DNA of 64,000 nt from Alopecurus myosuroides. Taxonomy: Eukaryota > Streptophyta > Magnoliopsida > Poales > Poaceae. The notes beneath the pieces were generated by a model, which was not told the origin of the DNA, ran no database searches, and saw only the letters and a program-made list of their open reading frames with translations. Where the stretch lies: positions 326,498,941-326,562,940 of the forward strand of contig CM054057.1 of assembly GCA_028641055.1 (NCBI GenBank), read 5' to 3'. Positions 11,512 to 21,871 of this stretch are shown piece by piece (within the stretch, counting starts at the first letter, position 1; every line of letters starts with the position of its first letter). The position numbers and the translations under genes are program-made.

Positions 11512-12716
11512 CCGCCCCCGCGGATTAATCCAACCTTTTTTCGCCAACGAGCGCTGACAGGCGGGGCCCCCTGTCAGCGGCTCTGCGTCCACGCACGCGC
11601 CACGTGAGCGCCACGGTGGCCCAGGGCCCCCTCGTCAGTGGCCTAGGCTGGGCCACTGCGAGGTGTAAATCGTTTCTGCCCCTTTTTCTTTTTAATTTAA
11701 GTCCATTTTAATTACAGAATAGTCCCTGGTTTCAAAATGCAAATAACTTTTGAATTTCAAGTCCAAATAATACAAATAAAATATGTATCATGAACCAAAT
11801 TTAATTCTCTACCTGTTTGAATCATTTGTTTTCTGTTTTGAACATTTCAAATGTTTTCAAATTTCAAATTCAAACAACTCATTTCAAATTTGGTTAAATT
11901 CATAACTAATTCAAAATTAATTCAAATGGCACATATAAAATATGTTTTCCATGCCAAATTAAACCACCATTTCAAATATAAACTTTGTTTCATGTTTAGA
12001 ATAATTAAAATTGGTTAAATAATTTAAACCTTGTTTAAATCATTATAAATTGCTAAATTCATAACTTGGTCAAATTAATTTCTTTTTGAACATATAAAAT
12101 ATGTTTTCAAATCAGAAAATTACAATCTTTTCAAATATGAATTTTATTAAATGTTTTGAACAAATAAAAATTCAAATAAATTCATACTTGAATTAAATTC
12201 ATTTAAATCTTGTTTAAACTTGTTTAATTCATAATTAATTCATCTTAAATCCTTTTTCAACAAATGAAACATGTGTTCCACCTAAATTTTTTGTGTTCTT
12301 TCCAAATATGAATTTTGTTATTTATTTTGAACAATTAAAGTTGGTGAAAACAACAAATGCTTGTGTAACTCCTTTAAGAAGCAAATTTTCATAACTTAAT
12401 AAATAAAATTCCAAACTTGGTAAACTTCATTTCAAATTTAACCTATTGTTGTTTTCTTTCTGTTTTCCTCATCCATGCATCATGTTAATCCACTTTCACA
12501 TGTTGGTTAGTTGTAGATCATTTAATCCCACCTTAATTCATGGGCTTTCCATATGCAATCCAAATTGCATATGGGTCCATTTAAACATGTTATCATGTCA
12601 ACTAGCTTATTTTGATGCATCAGTTAAATTGTCATGCATCATCCCATGATTGTGAATTATGCCATGTTATTGATTGTTTGTCTCACTGCGTTGTTTGTTT
12701 GCTTCTTCTCGACTAG

Positions 12717-12794
12717 ACGACGACGTTGAGACAGACGAGGTTTACGACACTACTTCTGAGGAGTTAGCCCAGTACCAGGCTGCTGAGTTTGCAG
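12717..12794 (+). other. Possible LTR exon (acidic), first block
   Basis: It follows CTCGACTAG and ends in GCAG before GCAAGT, a typical GC-AG intron donor. One frame is open and acidic (DVETDEVYDTTSEELAQYQ). It would join in frame to the block at 18741-18805. Equivalent blocks are in solo LTR E (about 16652-16733) and the 3' LTR (27881-27958). No ATG is present in the block. Coding status is uncertain. Confidence 0.35.
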
Positions 12795-13549
12795 GCAAGT
12801 ATTCACTCACATGAACCATTGTGTTCCTTTCCACACTGGATACCGATACTTTCCGTTATCTATCCTGCTAGCCTTATGAATCGTTGCTTGTGTCCCGATC
12901 CTATCACATGTTATCCTGTAACCCTGATATAGCCCCACCTCCACACCTATAGCCCCATTGCTTGTTGCCTGTGTCTTACTAGCATGCTTAGGGTTGTTTA
13001 TGCTCGAGTATGCTATCCGTTATTTCTGTTACCATATTTATTATGTTCTGGGGCTCGATGTTTAAACAATCAACCTGTTAATGTTTGAGGTAATGCTAAT
13101 TTGATGATAAGGCACCGGCAGGAGGCCCGGCATGGTTTTGAGGCCTGCTAGTGTCGACCCTAATTAGGAAAAGGGTCTTGTCTACTGATCCATGATGAGC
13201 GCACTATCCGCATGTGGGAAGCGTGTATGGGCGCCCCCCTCAATTTGATTCGATTCGCATCTCGTCCAAATCGCCTCATTTAGTTTGGGTTTTCCATTTG
13301 CCGCACGCATATGCAGGTACGAACCCGAGGCCAGGGTGGAAACTTTTGTAGTCGGCATTTAGGGAGACACGTTCTTAGAGTGCTATGAGGGTCCCCTTTT
13401 CTTCATGGGGCTTGATTAGCCGTGCGCTCAACTGCACGGGGTTCTTTGGGCTTGATGCGAAGAAGAATTGGGTTGTGTTGAGTGCCCCGCTTGGTGGAAG
13501 GCATTCCATCTGGCGGGTTATTCTTACGTGTACGGCCAAATTGGTGCAT

Positions 13550-13592
13550 CCCTGCAGGGTTAAATCTTCTCGAGAAGCCGTGTTGTCCGCGG
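13550..13592 (+). other. Palindrome cluster in the Tekay 5' LTR
   Basis: Three palindromes in 43 bases: CCCTGCAGGG (13550-13559), CTTCTCGAGAAG (13566-13577) and CCGCGG (13587-13592). The same order and spacing occur in solo LTR E, the Tekay 3' LTR, solo LTR D and both LARD LTRs. Confidence 0.8.
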
Positions 13593-13753
13593 TTATGGAT
13601 GACTTGGTGAAAGTACTGGTTAACAAGTACTCAGAACAACTTACACCTAACTAATGATAAGTTGACTAGTAATAGTCTTATTGACACAAGAACTTGAATC
13701 ATCATTAATCCAACTATGTGAGTTATCCTCGGATTGCTTCTTTGGATAAGGGG

Positions 13754-16700
13754 TGTAACATCCCAAGTATGAAAAATAGCCATTAGAATGTTTGCTCTCT
13801 GTTATTTTATGTTTTGCATCATGACATCATGTTCATTGCATTTGTTTTGTTTGTTTTCCATTTGTTTTCCTCTGTTTTGCTTTGTTTTCCAACTGTTTTC
13901 CTTTGTTTTCTATTTGAATTTCAAACCAAATTTCAAACCTTTTGTTTCATACTTGTGATGTTACAATTTCCCAAATGAATATTTCAAATCAAAACAATCA
14001 TTTGTTTCCATTAAAGTTGTGATTCCAAAACTGTTGTTTTGTTTCTATCAAAAATTCATTTAATACCAAACCCTTTTCAAATTCAATTAATTTCCAAAAC
14101 AGCAACTCTTTTGACAATTGTGAAAATGAACAAAACACTTCCATCATTTGTTTCCATTAAACCTTAAGTTTCAAACTATTAAAATTGGCTTTTAGTAACT
14201 CACTTAATTCAAAGTGCTTCCAAATTCAAATCACATTTTTTTCCAAACAGCAACCTTTTGGAATTAATGATAATTACAACACATTTCTAATCCTTTTGTT
14301 TCAATTAAACTATAAGGATCAAACTATTTAAGTATTGTTTTCAATAACTCACTTAATAATCAAATTCATTCAAATTTGAAATTAAATTACAAACAACATT
14401 TTTTTTTGAACTTTTTGTAAAACAAAAACTTGCAAGTGGTTGCTATTACATAAATAAGTAATATAACATTTTTTTGCCTAATTTTTCTAAACCCACAACT
14501 CATCAAATTCTTCCTATTACATTTCAGCAAAAAAATAGAAGGAAAACAAAATAAAGACAAACAAAACAGCACAGCAGAGGGAGAGGCCCAGCCCAACTCA
14601 TCTCCCCCTTGGCCCGATACCCCCCACCTCGCTTCTTCTTCCCTGTACGGCGCTCATCCAACCTGTACACGTAGGTTCAGAGGAGCAGGGACGGCCAGCA
14701 GCTCGACCCCTCCCCCTTAAAACCTCCTCCTCGAGCCCTAGCCTCCCTAACCCTAATCCTCTTCTCCCTCCTTCCTCTCTTCCCCGCCTCCATTCCCTCT
14801 TTCTTCCACCTTCTCCTCTCTAATCTCTCTGTAACTAAAACTCTGTACCTCACCGAAACTCCCTACCCTCTCCGGCGATCACCGGCGGTCTGCGCCCCCT
14901 CCGGGCGAACGGTGGTCGGGAATGGAACCCCCCGGCCACCCTCTTCCTCCTCCACCCCGCGGCAGCGGCCGGGAGGCCTCACAGCGCCGCCGCCATCCGC
15001 ATCTCGCCGCCGGTCGCCCCCTGCCCCGACCTGCTCCGCCCGTCACCTGTACGCTCGAGGTGAGCGCCTCCCTCTCCTCCCTCTTGCGCAGCACCAGCGA
15101 GCACTCACCACCCCGCAGCACCCCACACACGCGGCCCTCGGCGCCCCTCCGGCGAACAGAAGCCCGCCGGCGGTTGCCCCTTTTCCCTGTCGAGGTACAG
15201 AACGATCGGGTTCAGTAAGTTCAGTTAAAAAACAACCACGCACCACCACCTTATACCCCCCGCGCCACCCTTCTGTCACAAGCATCCGCACCCACCGCAC
15301 TGGTTAGCACCCCTTGGCGCGCAGCAGCAGGTCAGGGGTTCGATCCCCCCCCCCCCCTGCGCACCAAAACCCCCTTTTTCATCTTTATTTTCCCAGGCCT
15401 GCACAATCCTTTACTCACACCCAGGTCCCTGCTAATCTTTTTTAAGTCCCTGTTTATTTTTTTTCTATGTCCCTAGCTGTAATAAAAATAGCAGAATAAC
15501 ACCTAAAATTGGAAATTGCATAAATAATTCATATTAACCCCAAATTCAACTTTTTAAATATGTTTTCTGTACCAAATTGAATTGTCTACCCAAATATAAA
15601 TTTGTTTGCTGTTTTGAATATTTTAAATTGGTGCAATATTTGAAAACCTGTTTAATTTACTTAATTTTGCAAAATTCATAACTTGGGCATAAAAATTCCA
15701 AATTCAACAAACTTAATATGTTTTCCATTCCATTTTTCATGTACTTTCCAAATATCAATTTTGTTTGCTGTTTTGAATAATTTAAATTGCTGAAAACAAC
15801 TGTTTCTTAATTAATGCATTTTAAATTGCCAAATTAGTAACTTGCTCATTTTAAATCCAATTTCAACAAATGAAATATGTTCTCCATGCAAAATTAAACC
15901 ACCTTTCCCAATATAATTTTTTTTTCCATGTTTTGAATAATTAAAATTGGTTAAATGAATTAAATCTTGTTTAAATCATTTAAAATTGTTAAATTCATAA
16001 CTTGATCAAATTAAATTCTTTTTGAAACTATAAAATATGTTTCCCAACCATAAAAGTATAAACTTTTCAAATATGAATCTCACTTAATGTTTTGCACAAA
16101 TAAAAATTCAAATAAGTTCATGTTTGAATTAAACTCATTTAATTCTTGCTTAAACTTGTTTAATTCATAAATAATTTATTTGAAATCCTTTTTCAACAAG
16201 TGAAACATGTATTCCAACTAAAATCTTGTGTTCTTTTCAAATATGAACTTTGTTATCTATTTTGAACAATTAAAATTGGTGAAAACAACAAATGCTTGTG
16301 TGACACCTTTAAGGAACCAAAATTCCTTAACTTAATAACTAAAATTTCAAAATGGGTAAACCTTATTTCCAATTGCCTCTATTGTTGTTATTTTCTGTTT
16401 TCCTCATCCATGCATCATACTAACCCACTTTCACCTATTGGCTAGTTGTAAAACAATTGTTTCAACCACAATTCATGGGATTTTCATATGCAACTCAAAT
16501 TGCATATGGGTCCATTTAAACATGTTATCTTGTCAACTAGTTTATTTCTATGCATCAATTAAATGGTCATGCATCATCCCATGTTTGTGCACTATGCCAT
16601 GTTATTGATTGTTTGTCTCTCTGCGTTGTTTGTTTGCTTCTTCTCGGATACACGACGACGTTGAGACCGACGATACTTACGACACCCCTTCTGAGGATCT

Positions 16701-18477
16701 AGCTCAGTACCAGGCTGCTGAGTTTGCAGGCAAGTATTCACTCACATGAACCATTGTGTTCCTTTCAACATTGGATACCGATACTTTCCGTTGTCTATTC
16801 TGCTAGCCCTATGAATCGTTGCTTCTATTACGAACCTATCACATGTATCCTTTAACCCTGATATTGCCTCACCTCCACTCCCATAACCCCGTTGTTTGAG
16901 CCCGTGTCTTATTAGCATGCTTAGGGTTGTTTCTGCTCGAGTCTGTTACCCGTTACTTTCTGTTACTATTTTATTATGTTCTGGGGCTCGATGTTAAACA
17001 ACAACCTGTTAATTTTGAGGTAATAATAATTTGCTGATAAGGCACCGGCAGGAGGCCCGGCGTGGTTTTGAGGCCTGCTAGTGTCGACCCTAATAGGAAA
17101 AGGGTCTTGTCTACTGATCCATGATGAGCGCACTAACCGCATGTGGGAAGCGTGTATGGGCGCCCCCCTCAATTTGATTCGATTCGCATCTCGTCCAAAT
17201 CGCCACACTTAGTTCGGGCTTTCCATTTGATGCATGCATGTGCAGGTGCGAACCCTTGGTGCCAGGGTGGAACTTTTGTAGTCGGCATTTAGGGCGGCGT
17301 GGTCTTAGAGTGCTATGAGGGTCCCCTTTTCTTCGTGGGGCTCGATTAGCCGCGCACGCACAGCATGTGGTTCTTTGGGCTTGATGCGAAGAAGAGTTGA
17401 GTTGTGTAGAGTGCCCCGCTTGGTGGGAGGCATTCCATCTAGCAGGGTATTCTTACGTGTACGGCCAAATTGGTGCATCCCTGCAGGGTTAAATCTTCTC
17501 GAGAAGCTGTGTTTTCCGCGGTTATGGATTACTTGGTGAAAGTACTGGCTAACAAGTACTCAGAACAACTTACACCTAACTAATGATAAATTGACTAGTA
17601 ATAGTCTTATTGACACAACAACTTGAACCATCATTAATCCAACTGTGTGAGTTATCCTCGGATTGCTTCTTTGGATAAGGGGCGAGATCCAGGATGGGTT
17701 TGTTTGGTGGTTAGTTATAGTTGGTTCCGATACGCTATCTTATCTCCTTTCTGTTAGCCGGAAGTTATAGCAAATCTGTAGTTGGTTAGACCAGCCCGCT
17801 GCAGCATCTTTTGTATCACCCTTTCTTTCGTTGAACCCAAAGCATCTGTGCTTGGTGTTTACGGGTTACACTTTGGTGAATTGTGAGTCTTGCTTGCCAG
17901 TACGTTTATGTACTGACCCCTTTGGGGCTGTGGTTTCCGCAGACTACGTTTCCGAGGATCCCCATGGTGGCTACTACGTGGAGTTTGACGAGACTGCTGA
18001 CGAGTAGATAGCGGACCCGGGCAGGATCCGATACTTCGTGGATGGGCTCCGTCTTTTCGTTTCCGGCCTCTTAGGCCTATTTGGTTCTTGTCTGTACTCA
18101 TACCTTTTTGGATGCTTCCGCTGTGCTGTAATGATGAATTGTTGGGACATGTGTCCTCTGGATGATTGTATTTGCTATCTCTGCTCTAGTGAGAGCTATT
18201 TGCAACTTATTTCAATCTTTTGTGTCTTAGAGATCTGTTGTGATATCACTTGTTCAAATGCTGTTGACGTACCATGGTGTATGTTTTGAAGTATGTCAAT
18301 GGAAGTATCTGGATTTCTATGGGATGGTTTGCGCAGACGATGAATAGTAGAGAATGGTTGTCACACGTTTACGTGTTGGCCTGCTCATATTGACATGCGG
18401 GTGCCGGTATGTCGCGTAGGCCATTTGTTCTACTGTTTAGCGGACTGTGAGTATCCCCTAGAAGTCCGGGTGCGACA
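13754..18477 (+). mobile_element. Solo LTR E, Tekay-related (4,724 bp)
   Basis: Starts TGTAACATCCC, ends GGGTGCGACA, and is flanked by a perfect AGGGG duplication (13749-13753 and 18478-18482). It sits in the Tekay 5' LTR; the 3' LTR has the same site uninterrupted. No internal region or second LTR is present, so it is a solo LTR left by recombination between two LTRs. It is clearly related to but diverged from its host LTR, with a GC-rich leader at about 14580-15360, a poly-C run at about 15343-15357, the palindrome cluster (17479-17521) and the acidic blocks (about 16652-16733 and 17943-18007). Confidence 0.92.
15299..15346 (+). other. tRNA-like A-box/B-box segment in solo LTR E
   Basis: ACTGGTTAGCAC (15299-15310) matches a tRNA D-arm, and GGTTCGATCC (15337-15346) matches the T-loop B box, 38 bases apart. 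The T-arm sides (CAGGG and a C-run ending CTG) could pair. No acceptor stem is visible. Confidence 0.45.
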
Positions 18478-18740
18478 AGGGGCGAGATCCAGGATGGGTT
18501 TGTTTGAGGTCAGTTATAGTTGGTTACGATACGCTATCTTATCCCTCTCTTTTAGCCGAAAGTTGTAGCGTGTTTCTGTAGTTGGTTAGAGCAGCCTGCT
18601 GCCGCACTTTTGTATCACCTATTCTTCCGTTGATCCCAAAGCAACTGTACTTGGTGTTGCCGGGTACACTTTGGTATCTTGTGAGTCTTGCTTGCCAGTA
18701 CTTGTCTGTACTAACCCCTTTGGGGCTGTGGTTTCCGCAG

Positions 18741-18805
18741 ACTACGTTTCCGAGGATCCCCATGGAGGCTACTACGTGGAGTATGACGAGGCTGCTGACG
18801 AGTAG
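18741..18805 (+). other. Possible LTR exon (acidic), second block
   Basis: It begins after a strong acceptor (GTTTCCGCAG) and reads DYVSEDPHGGYYVEYDEAAD, then TAG at 18803-18805. Joined to 12717-12794 it stays in frame, with GAC formed across the junction. Solo LTR E has the same block and stop. The 3' LTR copy (29176 onwards) has GAG in place of the stop and stays open to 29363. Confidence 0.35.
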
Positions 18806-19277
18806 ATAGCGGACCTGGGCAGGATCCGAGACATCGTGGATGGGCTCCGTCTTTTCGTTTCCGGCCTCTTAGGCCTATTTGGATCTTGTCTGTACTCAGA
18901 CATTTTGGATGCTTCCGCTGTGTTGTAATGATGAATTGTTGGGACATGTGTCCTCTGGATGATTGTATTTGCTATCTCTGCTCTAGTGAGAGCATTTTGC
19001 AACTTATTTCAATTTTTTGTGTCTTAGAGATATGTTGTGATATCACTTGTTCAAATGCCATTGACGTACCATGTGTGTATGTTATGAAGTACGTCAATGG
19101 AAGTAGTCGGATTTCTATGGGATGGTTTACGCAGACGATGGATAGTAGAGAATGGTTGTCACACGTTTACGTGTTGGCCTGCTCATATTGAGATGCGGGT
19201 GTCGGTATGCCCCGTAAGCCATTTGTTCTACTGTTTAGCGGACTGTGAGTATCCTCTAGAAGTCCGGGTGCGACAAA

Positions 19278-19289
19278 TAGTATCAGAGC
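19278..19289 (+). other. Tekay primer-binding site
   Basis: TAGTATCAGAGC, two bases after the LTR, is one mismatch from the standard initiator-Met tRNA site TGGTATCAGAGC, which is found unchanged in the LARD-like element at 42981. Confidence 0.85.
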
Positions 19290-19817
19290 CTGTCTGCCTG
19301 TAGGATCCCTTTTACTGGTCGCAGTTGAGTCTAGAAACTATTTTGTAGCTACATAGGAAAAATGAAACGTGAGAGTAGGAATTCTGTTCTTTTATTTCTT
19401 TCCCCACCCACCCTCCCTTTTCTGGTAAGGAAGTGCAACGTTGTTTTCTCTTCTCATCTAAACTTTCAAGTTAGGATTTCACGTATCCTGGTTTCTCTAG
19501 GATAGTTATATCATGTAGACCATAGGAATGGAGGTGGTTGTGACATGATTTATCATGTTGCCTACTCACGATTGAGAACGGAGGCGTGTAAGCCCCGGAA
19601 GCAGATCCTCTATTCCTTAAGCAGTAGATATTTATCCTTTAGAAGCCTGGATGGGGTTTTCCGTAGTACCTTAGGAGTGTTTGGTCTCGTGTTTCCCCAA
19701 TGTTGCTTCGATATCCTGTTCTTCTCAACATCCTTTTCGTCCGTTGAAACCTTGTTGTTGCTTGCCACTTCAGATCTTCTATCGGAGTCTAATCAAAACT
19801 TCCCCGATCATCTGCAG
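19290..19817 (+). other. Tekay internal leader
   Basis: Pyrimidine-rich leader without a convincing gene. A frame upstream of the extra ORF is open from an ATG at 19545, but its 91 codons look like untranslated leader. The leader ends in a splice-acceptor-like ATCTGCAG directly before the ATG at 19818. Confidence 0.5.
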
Positions 19818-20633
19818 ATGGATCTTAGGTTCTACCCGCAGGTGGTTCGTATGACTCGTTGCGAGAGCACTGCCGGTTATCCGGAGATGCTGAGAGACAT
19901 GGTCACTTTTCTGGGGTTCCGTTGGGCACCAGAGTACCAGGTCTACGAGAAGCAGCGAGAGTTTGAGCAGACCTACTACCAGGCTATCGTCTACATTCTG
20001 TCAGATGATGGCATGAGCGTAGTCCACCGCTACGAGGCAGTAGGTTCCACAGTGGATATGGCTGTGCAGCAGGCAGCTTATGTGAGTCTCACCGTCCTTC
20101 GTGCTGACTACTGGGGATTTGACGATTCTATCTATCGTCACATCCCCCGTGGTTACATCACTTCGGAGGGAGCTCACTTCACTCTCTACGACAACTTGGA
20201 TGTATACGAGCATGATAACTCCAGGCTGCACACCACCGCTCAGTTTGTGAGGCACAGTGACGCAGTTGCCAGCACACTATCTCAGGAGTTGGCTTCAGTC
20301 AGAGAGCAGCTCTACCTTGCTTTGACTCGTCTGGCGACTTACACCACAGATTTTGTTGGAGACGAGCGCTTTGCACGTTTCGATCAGCCAATTGGTCGTC
20401 GTCTGCCAGATGCTGGAGGTTACGAGCCGATCAGAGGTCCACTCCTCAACCTTGGTGCTGGTTACACTGGGATTCCATGCTTTGGCGCACAGGGAGTCGA
20501 CGCTATGTACTTCACCACACCTAGAGTCGCTCTCAGACCACGTCAGATCTATGTGGATCGTCGTTCTACCTACTTTCGTGGACGTGCTCCTCACCGTACC
20601 TCTCGCCGTACTCCTAGCCGTCGTCCTGCGTGA
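19818..20633 (+). CDS. Extra 5' ORF of the Tekay element, possible dsRNA-binding-like domain
   Basis: 271 codons ahead of gag, in a position where Tekay elements normally have no gene. Residues about 21-98 follow the order of a double-stranded RNA-binding domain: a helix (EMLRDMVTFLGF), PEYQVYEKQ, a second strand (TYYQAIVYIL), HRYEAVGSTVD, then a helix with the AVQQAAYVSLTVL pattern. The lysines that usually contact RNA at the start of that last helix are absent, so binding is not assured. The middle holds a helical, coiled-coil-like stretch (about 155-180) and the C-terminus is Arg-rich (about 240-271). I chose the ATG at 19818 because it follows a splice-acceptor-like sequence; an ATG at 19545 is in the same frame. 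The ORF is intact. I do not recognise the family with certainty. Confidence 0.65.
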   Translation: MDLRFYPQVVRMTRCESTAGYPEMLRDMVTFLGFRWAPEYQVYEKQREFEQTYYQAIVYILSDDGMSVVHRYEAVGSTVDMAVQQAAYVSLTVLRADYWGFDDSIYRHIPRGYITSEGAHFTLYDNLDVYEHDNSRLHTTAQFVRHSDAVASTLSQELASVREQLYLALTRLATYTTDFVGDERFARFDQPIGRRLPDAGGYEPIRGPLLNLGAGYTGIPCFGAQGVDAMYFTTPRVALRPRQIYVDRRSTYFRGRAPHRTSRRTPSRRPA

Positions 20634-20842
20634 TGAGCATGGGAGTACCGATGTATCCATTCTTAGCTATGTTTAGTTATCCTTTGGCATTTGAACCAAT
20701 TATGGTGTGTTTGATATTCTGATGTATTTGAACATGTGATGATGTACCTGTTGGTTATCTATTCATGCGTCGGAATAATCTCTCTTTCGGTTTCCAAGTC
20801 TACCCTTTTCTATTGTTGTGCTAAAATGCATTTCCATTCAGG
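20634..20842 (+). other. Spacer between the extra ORF and gag
   Basis: 209 bases, T-rich, with no ORF. It ends in TTTCCATTCAG directly before GATG, a good splice acceptor, so gag could be expressed from a spliced RNA that skips the extra ORF. Confidence 0.45.
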
Positions 20843-21871
20843 ATGCCGCCAACAAGGAACAACCCGCCTGAGCCACCGCCAATCACGGAGCTGTTGACTC
20901 AGATGACCCAAGTCATGGCGCAGATGGCCCAGTTTCAGACTAATCAGCACAACAACCAGACGGCTCCACGAGTCAGCATCAAGGAGTTCCTCAGTCTGGG
21001 TCCGAGAGCTTTCGTGGCCACACGCGAGCCTCTGGACGCTGATGACTGGATCCGTGAGATAGCTAAGGCTCTGGAGATTGCTCACGTTGCTGAGGAAGAC
21101 AAGGTCAAGTATGCCTCCTATCTGCTGAAGGGTCAGGCAGCTACTTGGTGGGAAAACTACCAGGCCATGAGAGCTGGCTTTCCAATCACCTGGGGTTGCT
21201 TCAAGGAAGCTTTCCTGAAGCACCACATTCCAGATGGTCTCATGGAAAGGATGCGTGAAGAGTTTTGCTCACTAAAGCAGGGCAAGCTGGACGTCATTGG
21301 CTATCAGAGTGAGTTCAATCGCCTCGCTCGTTACGCTGGTGATGAGGTGTCCACTGAGGCTAAGAAGATGGCAAGGTTCAGCAGAGGTTTTAACCCAGAA
21401 CTCAAGTACGCCCTCACCAATATCAAGGCCAACAACTTCGAGGAGCTCGTTAACACCGCGCTCAATGAAGAAAATGGGCGCAAGGCGTTCGAGGAGTCTC
21501 GCAAGCACTCGCGTGAGGGTGGTTCCTCCTCCAACATGACCACCCCTCCGCAGAAGCGCCGCATCTGGGTGCCAAATGGTGCTGTCACTCGGGCTCCATA
21601 CGCCCAAACTTCCCAGGCTTCGCTCCCCGCCCACCCAACCCTGCTCAGATGCATGATCAGAGGGCTTCGATGGGGCAGCCAAGGCCAGGGCCTCCTCGTG
21701 TCGTCACTTGCTACAAGTGCAAGCAGACGGGGCACTACGCTGACAAGTGCATGCAGAGGCAGCTACCTCCACCACCACCTCGTCCCAACACAAACCAGGC
21801 AATGGGGCGCGCTCCCCTGCCTAAGGCCTTCAACTCCAACAACAGGCCTGTCGGGAGGACCGCAAGGGTGA
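20843..21871 (+). pseudogene. gag: Tekay Gag, capsid part; frame lost before the zinc knuckle
   Basis: The true Gag part is residues about 1-255: a Pro- and Gln-rich start, then a Retrotrans_gag capsid (DADDWIREIAKALEIA, AATWWENYQAM, CFKEAFLKHHIP, LDVIGYQSEFNRLARYAG). After about 21615 the frame shifts: the zinc knuckle and protease are found in the frame of the ORF starting at 21649, and this ORF ends in unrelated residues. Tekay elements usually encode Gag and Pol in one ORF, so a missing base near 21615 is likely. Programmed frameshifting is less likely, as I see no slippery heptamer there. Confidence 0.85.

Larger units (their letters stand above)
10120..19275 (+). repeat. Tekay 5' LTR, interrupted by solo LTR E (4,427 bp without it)
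   Basis: The LTR occupies 10120-13753 and 18483-19275. About 500 bases of AT-rich sequence come first, then a GC-rich leader (about 10750-11660) with a TTAAAA box at about 10908 and a good splice donor at about 11230 (CCCG/GTGAGC). An AT-rich intron-like stretch follows, then short acidic coding-like blocks, the palindrome cluster (13550-13592) and a conserved 3' end. Reverse-strand ORFs in the GC-rich leader are composition artefacts. No other gene is visible. Confidence 0.9.

Noticed and set aside
15290..15360. A possible functional tRNA gene
   Set aside because: Only D-arm-like and T-arm-like parts are present; there is no acceptor stem, no proper anticodon arm and no CCA-side pairing. 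Kept as tRNA-like only.
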